From Cyanobacteria bacterium SZAS-4 (GTDB taxonomy: Bacteria > Cyanobacteriota > Vampirovibrionia > Obscuribacterales > Obscuribacteraceae): 64,000 nt of DNA. The stretch covers positions 1-64,000 of the forward strand of contig JAFEAT010000014.1 in assembly GCA_018266255.1 (NCBI GenBank). Direction: 5' to 3'. The notes under the pieces are model-generated. The model saw only the letters and a list, made by a program, of their open reading frames with translations, searched no databases and was not told the DNA's origin. Below, piece after piece: positions 8,691-17,656 of this stretch (positions are counted from its first letter, which is position 1; each line of letters starts with the position of its first letter). The translations under genes were made by a program, and so were the position numbers.

Positions 8691-9251
8691 TCAACTCTCC
8701 GACGGCATGCGGCCGACACGCACTTCACTCTGGTGCACTCGCTTGTGTTCTTGATACATAGCCACTTTCAGTAAATTTGAAAGCAGTTCTTTTATGTACG
8801 GATCAGTGACAATGCTCAAACCGTTCGTGCAAGTTTGCAGCGCTTTTTCCTTTTGATGCAAAGCTAAATATGTTTCCGCCAATCGAACATACGCCTGTGT
8901 CAGTTTTGAATTCAATTGAACTGCTTGTTCAAATGCCGTAGCAGCCTGCAAATAATTTTTCGCGTGATAGAGTGATTCACCCAACCAGTAGCGGTCGGAT
9001 GCTTCCATAGAGCCAAGCTGCAACAATCGTTTGTAAGCTTCAGCAGCAGCTTCATATTGTCCAGCACTGAAGAGAACAGATGCATCTGATCTGAGCATTT
9101 GCAAACCGCTCGTAGCGTTTGGTGCGCTCAACGCAAGCTGATTGTTTTGGGCTGGAAACTGTGAGCTTTGCGCAATCGCATTTTGTGAGCAATTTATTGC
9201 AGCGACGCAACTGAGTGCTGCAGTCATAACCAACGAACCAGGTCGAAACAT
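8691..9251 (-). CDS. Secreted TPR protein of the Tad-like cluster
   Basis: A 186-residue protein with a signal peptide (residues 1-28, hydrophobic core MTAALSCVAAI, then SQNAIAQ) and three TPR-like units (SAGQYEAAAEAYKRLLQLG; YHAKNYLQAATAFEQAVQL; LALHQKEKALQTCTNGL). TPR proteins often act as assembly factors in Tad pilus clusters (TadD), which fits this position as first gene of the operon. The start at 9251 has GGGAG 6 bases upstream. It is followed directly by the TadE-like gene. The cysteine at 15 or 21 is not in a convincing lipobox. Confidence 0.75.
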   Translation of the reverse strand: MFRPGSLVMTAALSCVAAINCSQNAIAQSSQFPAQNNQLALSAPNATSGLQMLRSDASVLFSAGQYEAAAEAYKRLLQLGSMEASDRYWLGESLYHAKNYLQAATAFEQAVQLNSKLTQAYVRLAETYLALHQKEKALQTCTNGLSIVTDPYIKELLSNLLKVAMYQEHKRVHQSEVRVGRMPSES

Positions 9252-9421
9252 TTGGGTCTCCCATCGAGTGACAACGCGTCAATCCACAGGCATGCTACAG
9301 CTGGTGATGTTAATTAGACTGGAATAAGTCGTGTCAATTTTGAGTAGACGACGATTGTTCTGACGGGCAGAATAGCATTTTTGCCCCAAAGGCAAGCTGT
9401 GCGGAGTTTACAAATCTTGGA

Positions 9422-9754
9422 CTATTTTACGGATGAAATGAGTTTGATAGTAGATCCGATCCAGCAAAGAATGAGCAGAATAGGAATCAGCAGAAATATG
9501 TAGAAGTAGTTCCAAGCAGTGCGTATTGCACCTTTTCTTGAGTAGTCGATTTGGTTTATCGAATAACCTATTTCTACTTTGGCAGAAGATTCTGTTGATG
9601 GCGCAGCTGAAATTTCTGGCAGCAAAACTTTGTCGCTGCTCGGTTCAACGCGCAGCGTAATTTGTTCTTGCTCCTCCGATGGAGTGAGCAAATTTGGAGC
9701 AACCTGCTTTGAGGTTTCTGCAAACGAAATATCGTCGTCAAGATCTTCAGGCAT
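9422..9754 (-). CDS. Small protein with C-terminal membrane anchor
   Basis: A 110-residue protein with an acidic, Ser/Pro-rich N-terminal part and a single strong hydrophobic segment at residues 84-103 near the C-terminus (YFYIFLLIPILLILCWIG). This is a tail-anchored topology, with the bulk predicted in the cytoplasm. No family is recognised. GGGAG lies 10 bases before the start. It follows the LysM-repeat gene by 46 bp on the same strand and may be in the same transcript. Confidence 0.55.
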   Translation of the reverse strand: MPEDLDDDISFAETSKQVAPNLLTPSEEQEQITLRVEPSSDKVLLPEISAAPSTESSAKVEIGYSINQIDYSRKGAIRTAWNYFYIFLLIPILLILCWIGSTIKLISSVK

Positions 9755-9800
9755 GCACTTCGGTTCTCCCGAGTTACATATTTGCTATCTTGTGCGGACC

Positions 9801-11159
9801 TTAATAGGCCATTTCGTCGTCAGCACCGGCTGGATTGTTGTATGTCGAATAACGAGTGTCTACTTGAACACCTTGCTGGCTTCTCGCATTCGAGTAGTAG
9901 TCGCCAGTTTGGTTACCGCGAGCGTCGCCGCTGTAAGTGAAGTAGTCGGTACTTCCGTTTCCACCATCGTATTGATATTGGTCCGGCGGATACTGATCAT
10001 AGTTTCCGTCGCCGCTATCGTATACCGGTACAGTGCGTCCACGTCCATTGTTGCAGTTGTAATAGTTATCGTCACCCGATTGCGATGGATTGCCATTCAT
10101 TATTCGGCATCCAGGGCTCGGTTCGTAACTACGTTGATCGAAATATGCATTTTCCGAGTTCACGTTGTTGACGATCGTTCTGCCACCATTGCGTTCTGGG
10201 CAGCGATAATACAACTGGTCTTGAGCGCTTCCCGCTCCAGGATAGAACGAAGTGCCATCATTGCCGGTGCCATTGTACGGCGTATCGTTATACTGTCGTG
10301 GTTGTCGGTCGCCGCTATAGGCGTAGAGATCGTCGCGATTCTGTCGACCCTGGTTTCGATCGCCGCTGTAAGCGTAGAGGTCGTCACGATTGGTTGGTCG
10401 TTGGTCTCGATCGCCGCTGTATCTGTAGACGTCGTCGCCGCGATTCGGCAAGCATCTATCAGGGCGGTCTTGAACGCCACCACGTTGATCGAAGTAAGCA
10501 TTTTCTGTGTAGACGTTGTTCACGATGACGCGAGGTTTGGCCGAGCTGTAACCTGGAGGGGTTACTTCAGTGTCGTCGCCTCTTCCCGGCACACAACGGT
10601 CAGGTTTATCAGGTTGTGGCTGTGGTTGATCTCGTCTGCCACCCGGCTCGATGTGCAATACCCAGTCATCCTTTAGCCAGTCAGTGTTGCACTTCAAGCT
10701 TGGATACTTAGCTTCGTTCAGTTTTACGATGCGCTGAATCTCGCGCACAATTTCTGCATCGGTGCCCTTCTGTCCCTGGTCGTGTAACTCGCGCTGCGCA
10801 ATTGTCCAGAGAGAATCACCGTGCGTTACTTTATGATCTCCGTTTTCGTCGAGATCCAGTTTTTGCTTGCGTAATTCTTGTGATTTTGCGAACCAGTCTT
10901 TGGCGCTCTGTGAAGAAAGGCTGTAGTCTGGATGCCAACCGGCTGGGACATCATCGCAATTGCCGGCCGTGTTGTCGTTCGGGCGGGATTGCTGGCCTGA
11001 GCCATCATATTTGTAGAGGTCTGCTTGCCCATCAGGACGGGGGCGTGAGCCAGTGCCATTGCCATTGCCATTACAGTCGCCACTCCAGTTATATAAGTCC
11101 GCATCGCTCTGCTGCTGCTGATTGCGTTGAGGACGTGTGTCTCGTTCATTGTCGGACAT
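9801..11159 (-). CDS. LysM-domain protein with SGD-rich repeats
   Basis: A 452-residue protein. Residues 110-172 form a LysM-type domain (HGDSLWTIAQREL, then KLNEAKYPSL and LKDDWVLHI), here with a longer insert than usual. The rest is low complexity: Asn/Gln/Asp/Tyr-rich, with three near-identical units around DDLYAYSGDR (residues about 235-285) and two copies of VNNV-x-x-ENAYFDQR. No signal peptide or membrane helix is seen, so it is either cytoplasmic or exported by a special route. LysM binds peptidoglycan-type glycans in other proteins. The start has AGAGAG upstream. The biased composition makes a long opposite-strand frame (9579-10676) that is not a gene. Confidence 0.7.
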   Translation of the reverse strand: MSDNERDTRPQRNQQQQSDADLYNWSGDCNGNGNGTGSRPRPDGQADLYKYDGSGQQSRPNDNTAGNCDDVPAGWHPDYSLSSQSAKDWFAKSQELRKQKLDLDENGDHKVTHGDSLWTIAQRELHDQGQKGTDAEIVREIQRIVKLNEAKYPSLKCNTDWLKDDWVLHIEPGGRRDQPQPQPDKPDRCVPGRGDDTEVTPPGYSSAKPRVIVNNVYTENAYFDQRGGVQDRPDRCLPNRGDDVYRYSGDRDQRPTNRDDLYAYSGDRNQGRQNRDDLYAYSGDRQPRQYNDTPYNGTGNDGTSFYPGAGSAQDQLYYRCPERNGGRTIVNNVNSENAYFDQRSYEPSPGCRIMNGNPSQSGDDNYYNCNNGRGRTVPVYDSGDGNYDQYPPDQYQYDGGNGSTDYFTYSGDARGNQTGDYYSNARSQQGVQVDTRYSTYNNPAGADDEMAY

Positions 11160-11611
11160 ATGCTTTCTCTCTTTTGCAACTCGGTTGTTGGTTGCGGGGG
11201 CTGTGCAACACCATTCAACGGGGCCACTCTAAGTTAATCCTGTTCTCCTATCTTTGCATATGGGGATATTCCCACGTGCACGGACATTTGAATGTATTCA
11301 CTTCGGGTGATTAAACATTACCGAAACTGTGTGGCACGGACGTGGCATTTCCATTCACAACTACATATTGATTGTTTTTTCTATCCAAATTGAATGATTT
11401 TTCGACAAGGCAAGACCAACGGAGCGGTACCAACGGAGCGCCGGCTTCCAAGCCGGCTGGGGCCGGTTCTAAGCAGGCTCACGAATTCGCGAATGTATGT
11501 ATAAGTCACAGGTCCCCAAATTCCAGAATTGTAAAGAGGTCGGTTGCATTTCGGTAACGTTGCCTCTGTATCGTCACTGGCATCCTCCCTAAATTGCCCC
11601 CAGGAGTGCCA
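11160..11611. other. Divergent intergenic region with a REP-like copy
   Basis: No gene is supported here. It separates the LysM gene (-) from a large hypothetical gene (+), so it should carry both promoters. It is AT-rich around 11340-11400. It holds a 12-base direct repeat and a palindrome at 11415-11470. A short frame at 11372-11557 runs through the repeat and has no protein-like composition. Confidence 0.5.
11415..11470. repeat. REP-like palindrome with direct repeat, copy 2
   Basis: ACCAACGGAGCG occurs twice (11415-11426 and 11429-11440), followed by a hairpin GCCGGCTT-CC-AAGCCGGC (11440-11457) and then TGGGGCCG. The core GGAGCGC-YGGCTTC-AGCCGGC-WGGGGCCG matches the reverse complement of the element at 6321-6367. 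A second intergenic copy supports a dispersed repeat family. Confidence 0.55.
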
Positions 11612-13264
11612 ATGTCTAAAACTGAAGCATCAATCAATCAACCCGTCGAGAACGCCAGCAGTGCTTCCGCCGGGGTCAGTGATGTTATTGGAGAGTTCGC
11701 TTCATCTGCCTGGAGAGCAGGGGCGGTCAGACCATTGCAAGGCGTGGCTCAACTCGCAGGCGTGGACATAAAACCGGAGCCTGAGCGGCATTTGACTGGT
11801 GCGATGAGAGTGGCAGAGGTTGCGGGTTCTGCGGCAGGCACGCTGGCAGACATCATCCTTCTCTCGAAGGTCGTGGGCAAAGGCGTTGGGGCGCTCGGTG
11901 AGGCTGCTGAAATCAAGCCCCTGATGACAGATGGTCTGGCGAAAAGCCTCACCGTTTCTGGCACGACTGGCTTCGTTGACGGCTTCGCATTCAATCCAAC
12001 CCAACCCGGCGAGGGCATTACGAATCGACTCGCACACGGAATCGCTGAGGGCGCAGGTTTCATGGCTCTCGACGGCGCTTCTCGTTACCTGGGCGGCATG
12101 TCTGAAAAGGCTCTGACGAATGGTATTTCAAGGACAGCAAACAGAATCGGCGAGGCAGTGCCGACGTGGGTGACTGATAGCGGTCGGGCGGTGGCGAATT
12201 CAATGCCGACCTGGGCAACCGATGCAGGGCGCTCCAGTACGGATTTCCTCATGCGAAACGCGCAGAAGGGCGGCGAACTGCTGACCTCGCGCTTTCCGCA
12301 TCTAGAAGCTGAGAATGCGATGCGCAATGCACTTGCAGGTGCTACAGGTGGACTCACCTATTACACGACGGACGCAACTTTGAACGGCAAGAACCCTAGC
12401 TTCGCCGATTTCGAGAGCACAGGCTTGGGCTGGGCAGCCGCTAACGTCGTTCTTGGTGGAAAGTTGGGACCAGGGCGAAGTGCCGAGGTTAAAGTCGAAC
12501 CCAAACCTGAACCACCGCCTGAGAAAGCCGCCGAGGCTCCGGCAAAGGTCGAGCCGCCGCCACCTCCAACATACACGCCGGAAACAAAAATTCTTGAGGA
12601 TGGAAGCCAGCAATGGTCATACAAGGACGTGCCTGGTCACGGTGACGAAGTGACGTACACGCGACAGAAGGTCGGTGATTATTTAAGTCCGAAGCTGGAT
12701 TGGCAAATCAAGACGGCTGACGGCAAGGTCTACGACCAAAATACAAAGGGACCATGGGAGATCAAATATCCTGATGGCGCATTATTGCAAAAGAATGAAT
12801 GGAACTACCTCTCTTTCAATAAGCCGATCTCCATCAAAATTGGCGGCAAAGACGTGCCGGTAAACGAAGTGACGCAACTGCATCCTGACCAGAAAGAGAT
12901 AGCGAAACAGTGGGTCTATGAGGATCCAGCCGTTCCAAATCAAACTGTCACTTTCGACGCGAATCGAAATTGGAGCGCTGTCGATGCGAACGGAAAGAGC
13001 TTCGGACCAGGATCTGAGGGACCTTGGAAGGTAACCAATATAGACGGTTATGTTGAATCGAAAGCCGCTGGTGCAGGCGCTGAAATCGATGTAGAAGTAG
13101 TGCCAGGCTTGTCTAACTGGAAGGAGCGCGTCAAACCGGCGGAGCAAGATGCTGAGTCGGGCAAGCGCCGCCCACGCGTATTCATGATTTCGACGACTGA
13201 CCCGAGTCCAATGGGACTGTCTGAAATGCCGCGAACAATGAGTCTCGATAACAATCCATTCTGA
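11612..13264 (+). CDS. Large hypothetical protein with two C-terminal repeat units
   Basis: A 550-residue protein starting MSKTEASINQ at 11612, where AGGAG lies 6 bases upstream; an ATG at 11594 lacks this. The first 290 residues are Ala/Gly-rich with amphipathic and weakly hydrophobic stretches (AEVAGSAAGTLADIILL; AANVVLGGKLGPG). A Pro/Glu linker follows at about residues 300-330. Two similar beta-rich units come next, each with QW-x-Y...GPW-x-(I/V)...DG (about residues 335-400 and 430-485). No family is recognised and no signal peptide is seen. It precedes the riboflavin genes by about 110 bp, with no obvious functional link. Confidence 0.6.
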   Translation: MSKTEASINQPVENASSASAGVSDVIGEFASSAWRAGAVRPLQGVAQLAGVDIKPEPERHLTGAMRVAEVAGSAAGTLADIILLSKVVGKGVGALGEAAEIKPLMTDGLAKSLTVSGTTGFVDGFAFNPTQPGEGITNRLAHGIAEGAGFMALDGASRYLGGMSEKALTNGISRTANRIGEAVPTWVTDSGRAVANSMPTWATDAGRSSTDFLMRNAQKGGELLTSRFPHLEAENAMRNALAGATGGLTYYTTDATLNGKNPSFADFESTGLGWAAANVVLGGKLGPGRSAEVKVEPKPEPPPEKAAEAPAKVEPPPPPTYTPETKILEDGSQQWSYKDVPGHGDEVTYTRQKVGDYLSPKLDWQIKTADGKVYDQNTKGPWEIKYPDGALLQKNEWNYLSFNKPISIKIGGKDVPVNEVTQLHPDQKEIAKQWVYEDPAVPNQTVTFDANRNWSAVDANGKSFGPGSEGPWKVTNIDGYVESKAAGAGAEIDVEVVPGLSNWKERVKPAEQDAESGKRRPRVFMISTTDPSPMGLSEMPRTMSLDNNPF

Positions 13265-13376
13265 TACCACGGGCGATGCCAATCAGAAGCACCTGTTAAT
13301 CGTTCCTTATAAAACGAAGCAATACCAACCCTAAGATTGCTAAAATTGAGCCGATTTCGCAAAGGTGGGCTCAGTT

Positions 13377-14033
13377 TTGTTTTCAGGAATTATCGAAGAA
13401 GTCGGCAAAGTTGTTAAGGTGACAGATAGTGCGGATGGTCGTCGTCTGCAGATTCTGGCGCCGGAAGTAATAAAAGATGTGAAGCTCGGAGACTCGATAA
13501 GCTGCAACGGCACCTGTTTGACGGTTGTTGAATTCGACAAGGAATCGTTTGCGGTAGAGGCAGTTTGGGAAACTTTACGACGCACGAACCTCGGCACGCT
13601 TGCCGAGGGAGATCCTGTGAACCTCGAACGGGCACTCAAATTCTCAGATCGCCTGGGCGGTCATCTGGTCAGTGGGCACGTCGATGCTATCGCCACGGTC
13701 TGCAACATCGAGAAAGAAGGCTTTTCGTCAGTCTGGTCTTTTGAATTAGAGCCAGGGCTGGCGCCATTCTTCGTCGAAAAAGGGTCAGTCGCGATAAACG
13801 GAGTTTCGCTAACTGTTGTTGATTTCCCGCAGGATAACAAAGAGAAATTTGTTTTCCGCGTCGCCTTGATCCCACACACACTAACGGTTACGACCTTTGG
13901 GCAGTTGTGCGTCGGCAGCCAGGTTAACATCGAAACAGACATCGTGGCTCGCTATGTGGCTAGATGGCTGGCTCCCAGCCTCGGTCTGGACGCGGATAAG
14001 CTTCCGTTTGCGGCCGGTGCTCAAAAACCTTAA
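13377..14033 (+). CDS. ribE: Riboflavin synthase alpha chain
   Basis: A 218-residue enzyme that converts two 6,7-dimethyl-8-ribityllumazine molecules into riboflavin plus a pyrimidinedione. It shows the two tandem lumazine-binding domains: the first with the FSGIIEEVG start and NGTCLTVVE, the second with SVAINGVSLTVVD. The TTG at 13377 gives the family-standard start M-F-S-G-I-I and has AGGTGG about 8 bases upstream; the frame can be read from a GTG at 13365. Length is normal for the family. It is first in a three-gene riboflavin set with ribBA and ribH. No FMN riboswitch can be fitted in the roughly 110 bp upstream. Confidence 0.93.
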   Translation: MFSGIIEEVGKVVKVTDSADGRRLQILAPEVIKDVKLGDSISCNGTCLTVVEFDKESFAVEAVWETLRRTNLGTLAEGDPVNLERALKFSDRLGGHLVSGHVDAIATVCNIEKEGFSSVWSFELEPGLAPFFVEKGSVAINGVSLTVVDFPQDNKEKFVFRVALIPHTLTVTTFGQLCVGSQVNIETDIVARYVARWLAPSLGLDADKLPFAAGAQKP

Positions 14034-14113
14034 CAAAGTGCGGTAAAAATGCAGATTTGGAGCTGGCGCCGATAGACTATTGGCGTCGACACCTCAGACC
14101 CGACCCTATCTGT

Positions 14114-15436
14114 ATGAAAAACAAGAAAGAACAACCTCAATCAAACGGCGACGGCAGCCACGCAGAAGACGCTGTGGACGCCAAACCGGCAGGCGGTGGA
14201 GCCGAAACCGATGAACGCATTTTTTGTTCGATCGAGGAAGCTTTAGACGAAATTCGCGCCGGACGCTTCGTTGTTGTTGCGGATGATGAAGGACGGGAAA
14301 ACGAGGGTGACTTGATCGGTGCAGCCGAATTGGTGACGCCGGCAATGATCAACTTCATGGTGACTGAGGCACGAGGTTGGGTCTGTTTAGCTATCACCAA
14401 TGAAAAAGCTGAGAAGCTGCAACTGCCAATGATGGTAGAGAATAATACAGAATCGCAAAATACTGCCTTTACCATCACGGTCGATGCTGATACCAAATTT
14501 GGTGTCACAACTGGAATTAGCACTTACGACCGTGCCACCACAATTAGAATAGTGGCAGACCCGAACTGCAAACCCGAAGATTTGCGCAGACCCGGACACA
14601 TCTCGCCACTGATTGCAAAACCAGGTGGCGTGCTGCAGCGTGCGGGACATACAGAAGCAGCAGTTGACCTGGCGCGGCTGGCTGGTCTGGCACCGGCAGG
14701 TGTGATTTGCGAAATCCTCAATCAAGATGGAACGATGTCTCGTGTTCCCGAGTTGACCAGATTCGCTAAAAAGCACAACCTCAAATTTATCAACATCGCT
14801 CAATTAATCGCGTATCGATTGACTCGCGAACGCTTCGTTGTGCGTGAAGCCGTAGCAAGCTTCCCCTCAGCATATGGCGACTTCAAGCTCTATGCGTATC
14901 GCAACACCATCGATCAAATCGACCACGTTGCTTTTGTCAAAGGCGACCTGACCGGTAAGAAAAACGTTCTGATCCGTGTGCACAGTGAGTGTCTCACTGG
15001 AGACGTGTTCGCGAGTTTGCGCTGCGACTGCGGACCACAATTAGAAGCCGCTATGGCGATGATCGCTAAAGAAGAAACTGGTGTTCTAGTTTACCTGCGT
15101 CAAGAAGGTCGTGGTATTGGATTGCTCAACAAGATCAAGGCGTATGCATTGCAAGACACTGGAAAAGATACAGTGCAAGCCAATGAAATGCTGGGCTTCA
15201 AGCCTGACTTGCGAGACTATGGGGTCGGTGCACAAATTCTCTGTGATTTGGGATTGACCTCGGTGCGCATCATCACAAACAATCCGCGCAAGATTGTAGG
15301 CTTGGAAGGTTACGGTCTCGAGGTGACGGATCGAGTCACCATGCCGCCTGCATGTAACAGCCACAATTTGAATTACCTGCTCACGAAGAAGGAAAAGATG
15401 GGTCACTGGTTAGAGGATCTGGAATCAGTTCACTAG
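14114..15436 (+). CDS. ribBA: Bifunctional DHBP synthase / GTP cyclohydrolase II
   Basis: A 440-residue fusion enzyme. The N-terminal RibB domain (about residues 35-245) makes 3,4-dihydroxy-2-butanone 4-phosphate from ribulose 5-phosphate and shows DDEGRENEGDL and the GHTEAAVDL catalytic region. The C-terminal RibA domain (about residues 250-440) opens GTP to start riboflavin synthesis and has the zinc-binding cysteines of SECLTGDVFASLRCDCG and the RQEGRGIGL loop. The ATG at 14114 is chosen over an upstream TTG (14057), though neither has a strong ribosome site. Residues 1-33 are a variable hydrophilic extension. Both active sites look intact. Confidence 0.93.
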   Translation: MKNKKEQPQSNGDGSHAEDAVDAKPAGGGAETDERIFCSIEEALDEIRAGRFVVVADDEGRENEGDLIGAAELVTPAMINFMVTEARGWVCLAITNEKAEKLQLPMMVENNTESQNTAFTITVDADTKFGVTTGISTYDRATTIRIVADPNCKPEDLRRPGHISPLIAKPGGVLQRAGHTEAAVDLARLAGLAPAGVICEILNQDGTMSRVPELTRFAKKHNLKFINIAQLIAYRLTRERFVVREAVASFPSAYGDFKLYAYRNTIDQIDHVAFVKGDLTGKKNVLIRVHSECLTGDVFASLRCDCGPQLEAAMAMIAKEETGVLVYLRQEGRGIGLLNKIKAYALQDTGKDTVQANEMLGFKPDLRDYGVGAQILCDLGLTSVRIITNNPRKIVGLEGYGLEVTDRVTMPPACNSHNLNYLLTKKEKMGHWLEDLESVH

Positions 15437-15505
15437 GTTTTCGATTTCGTTATTGAATCTGCAATTTCGTTTATAACATTCGCGCCAACAAAATGAGGAT
15501 GGGTC

Positions 15506-16024
15506 ATGTCAGAAAATAGCTCCGGGCCAAAGGTAATCGAAGGAAGATTGATCGCCACTGGACTCAGGTTCGGCATCGTAGTCAGTCGTTTCAATGACTT
15601 CATCACATCTCGTCTCCTCGAAGGTGCGCTCGGTACTTTGCGTCAGCACGGCGCAGAGGATCGTTCCATCGAAATCATGTGGTGTCCCGGCGCATTCGAA
15701 ATTCCTCTAGTCGCTAAGACCGCAGCTGCAAGTGGAAGATTCGACGCAATCATCTGTCTTGGCGCTGTTATCCGTGGTGCTACCGCTCACTTCGACTACG
15801 TCTCCGGTAATAATGCATCAGGTATCGCTGCTGTCAGCACTGAAACTAATGTGCCGACAATTTACGGCGTTCTCACCACCGATACTATCGAACAAGCAAT
15901 CGAAAGAGCTGGAACCAAAGCTGGTAACAAGGGGCATGATGCCGCAGTCGCTGCCATCGAAATGGTCAACTTGCTCGCCGCAATTAAAACCCAAACAGAG
16001 CTAAAGCAAGCTACGGCAAAGTAA
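15506..16024 (+). CDS. ribH: 6,7-dimethyl-8-ribityllumazine synthase
   Basis: A 172-residue enzyme that condenses the RibA/RibD-derived aminouracil with DHBP to give lumazine, the substrate of RibE. Family motifs are present: RFNDFITSRLLEGA, WCPGAFEIPL, GAVIRGATAHFDYV with the catalytic histidine, and NKGHDAAVAAIEM near the C-terminus. The start ATG at 15506 follows GAGGATGG. It lies 69 bp after ribBA and closes the rib set. The pathway's deaminase/reductase (ribD) is not in the window. Confidence 0.94.
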   Translation: MSENSSGPKVIEGRLIATGLRFGIVVSRFNDFITSRLLEGALGTLRQHGAEDRSIEIMWCPGAFEIPLVAKTAAASGRFDAIICLGAVIRGATAHFDYVSGNNASGIAAVSTETNVPTIYGVLTTDTIEQAIERAGTKAGNKGHDAAVAAIEMVNLLAAIKTQTELKQATAK

Positions 16025-16093
16025 TCTCTATCGCGTAGAAAATTCTGAGCTGTTGGAGCGGGGTTCGAAAAGGTCTCTCAAATCAAAAGCAAT

Positions 16094-17578
16094 CTATTGA
16101 TTGCTTACCGTTTGCTCGGTCGCCAACGCGCTCAATTCGTTTGAGTCGATTGGATGATCTTTAAGGAATTGCTCGATTATTTTGGTCACCTTGAGCGCCT
16201 GCAGAAGTGGTCCCTCAACTTGCACTTCGCGCAGCAACACTGCTCTATGCAAGGGCAGTTTGCTCTGGATTAGTTGAGTCATCGTGCGCCCAGAGAAGTG
16301 GAAACAAATTTCTGGACGTGCTCCAGCTGGATCGAATTTTTCGATATGCCCGCCGCCGTTGTTGGCAGTTACAACCCAACCCAGTCCGTTTGCCCCTTTC
16401 AACAAGAATCCAACGCTGCTTCCTGGTGTCAAAGCTTTCTTCAAATTGCTATCTTCTTCAAATTTCGAAGGCACGAATTCTTCGAAATAATACTGCGCCA
16501 ATCTGTCTGAAAGTCCGAGTGATTGTTTGCCTTTGTTGACATTGGGACCACCCCAGCGACCTTCAATGCCCCGTGCGAGCACTTTCTGGAAGTAATCTTC
16601 GTTCAGTCTCAATGGTGGCAAGTGATATCTGCCTGCAACTTCGAAAAGATTGCGAGTTTTTATTTGCACATCATCAAGCAACATTTTTCGCATGATGCTT
16701 GGAAGATTCATCGCGTCATATTCAGTCGGAGTGATTTCGTTGAGCTTGAGAGCGCCGCTCAAATAGTGCATCCACTCACGGTTCAACGTTGCTTGTGTTG
16801 AAACCATGTTGCAGATGCGCGGGCGCAATTCGTCTTCCATGTAGCGCCAGAACATATAGACGGCTTCGTCGACAGGGAGAAACCACATTGTCGAATCAGG
16901 GTTGTATGAAAGACGCACATTAGTTCCAGCACGATTCTGAGCCGCTTGCGCCAATTCTTTGAAGAGCACGTTGGGACCGCTGAAATTAAGAGATTCCCCA
17001 GTTTCAGACGACCCAGAAATCATCGGAATGCGCACCAGATACCATGGCGATTCCAACGTTGATAGTCCGTCCAACAACTTTTCTTCGTAATGCTGACAAA
17101 GACTTTCCCAATGTGTTGCGGGCTTGCGGCGCTCGAATTCAAATTCTTCCGGAACGACGCGGTCTTGCTGCACTGCGCCCCAGAGCGACGAGACGATGAA
17201 GATCGGCACACCCTTAAGTGCTTTGGAAATAGCTGGCAGTCGTGCCGCCGCCCATGGTGCCCGTGGTGCGCGAGACTCGTCAAAATTTGGTGGCAATCCG
17301 CAAAAAATAACAGCATCATATTTGGTGCCTTTCAAAGCTTCCGCTTCGTCGACTAGTCTCAAACGATCTTTGAACGTCTTGAATCTTTCGCGACCGCCCA
17401 TCGCCTGTTCCAAAAGAGCCAACGCTGATGAGTGCAAATCTAACGGCGATAAGCTAAGCAAGTTCAACGACGATTTAGTCGCCACGCGAACTTGCCAACC
17501 TTTGGTGACCAGCCATGCGGCTAGTGGTCCCGAAAAGCTGGAGATTGGTCCCCACAAATATGCGACTTTTTGCGTCAT
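16094..17578 (-). CDS. SDR-type epimerase-like protein fused to an SCP2-like domain
   Basis: A 494-residue protein. Residues 1-270 resemble an extended short-chain dehydrogenase/epimerase: YLWGPISSFSGPLAAWLVTKG in the place of the nucleotide-binding glycine loop, VIFCGLP and FIVSSLWG strands, and a YEEKLLDGL segment where the YxxxK motif normally sits (there is a YEEK). The C-terminal region, about residues 385-480, has the pattern of an SCP2 sterol/lipid-binding domain (EICFHFSGRTMTQLI, then VEGPLLQALKVTKI). The first glycine motif is not canonical, so cofactor binding is uncertain. A lipid- or polyketide-related role is possible but is inference. It is convergent to ribH. Confidence 0.6.
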   Translation of the reverse strand: MTQKVAYLWGPISSFSGPLAAWLVTKGWQVRVATKSSLNLLSLSPLDLHSSALALLEQAMGGRERFKTFKDRLRLVDEAEALKGTKYDAVIFCGLPPNFDESRAPRAPWAAARLPAISKALKGVPIFIVSSLWGAVQQDRVVPEEFEFERRKPATHWESLCQHYEEKLLDGLSTLESPWYLVRIPMISGSSETGESLNFSGPNVLFKELAQAAQNRAGTNVRLSYNPDSTMWFLPVDEAVYMFWRYMEDELRPRICNMVSTQATLNREWMHYLSGALKLNEITPTEYDAMNLPSIMRKMLLDDVQIKTRNLFEVAGRYHLPPLRLNEDYFQKVLARGIEGRWGGPNVNKGKQSLGLSDRLAQYYFEEFVPSKFEEDSNLKKALTPGSSVGFLLKGANGLGWVVTANNGGGHIEKFDPAGARPEICFHFSGRTMTQLIQSKLPLHRAVLLREVQVEGPLLQALKVTKIIEQFLKDHPIDSNELSALATEQTVSNQ

Positions 17579-17656
17579 AACGATGTTCTCGACAAGACGA
17601 GCTTAGACCTTGGGATCTACATCCAGGGTACTTTGAACTGCCTAATGTTAGCAACT

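Noticed and set aside
9579..10676. Long open frame of 365 codons on + opposite the LysM-repeat gene
   Set aside because: Composition is Val/Ile/Arg/Ser-rich and repetitive, mirroring the repeat codons of the LysM gene; no domain, and the - frame has a coherent LysM domain.
11372..11557. 61-codon frame in the intergenic region
   Set aside because: Runs through the REP-like palindrome; no ribosome site.
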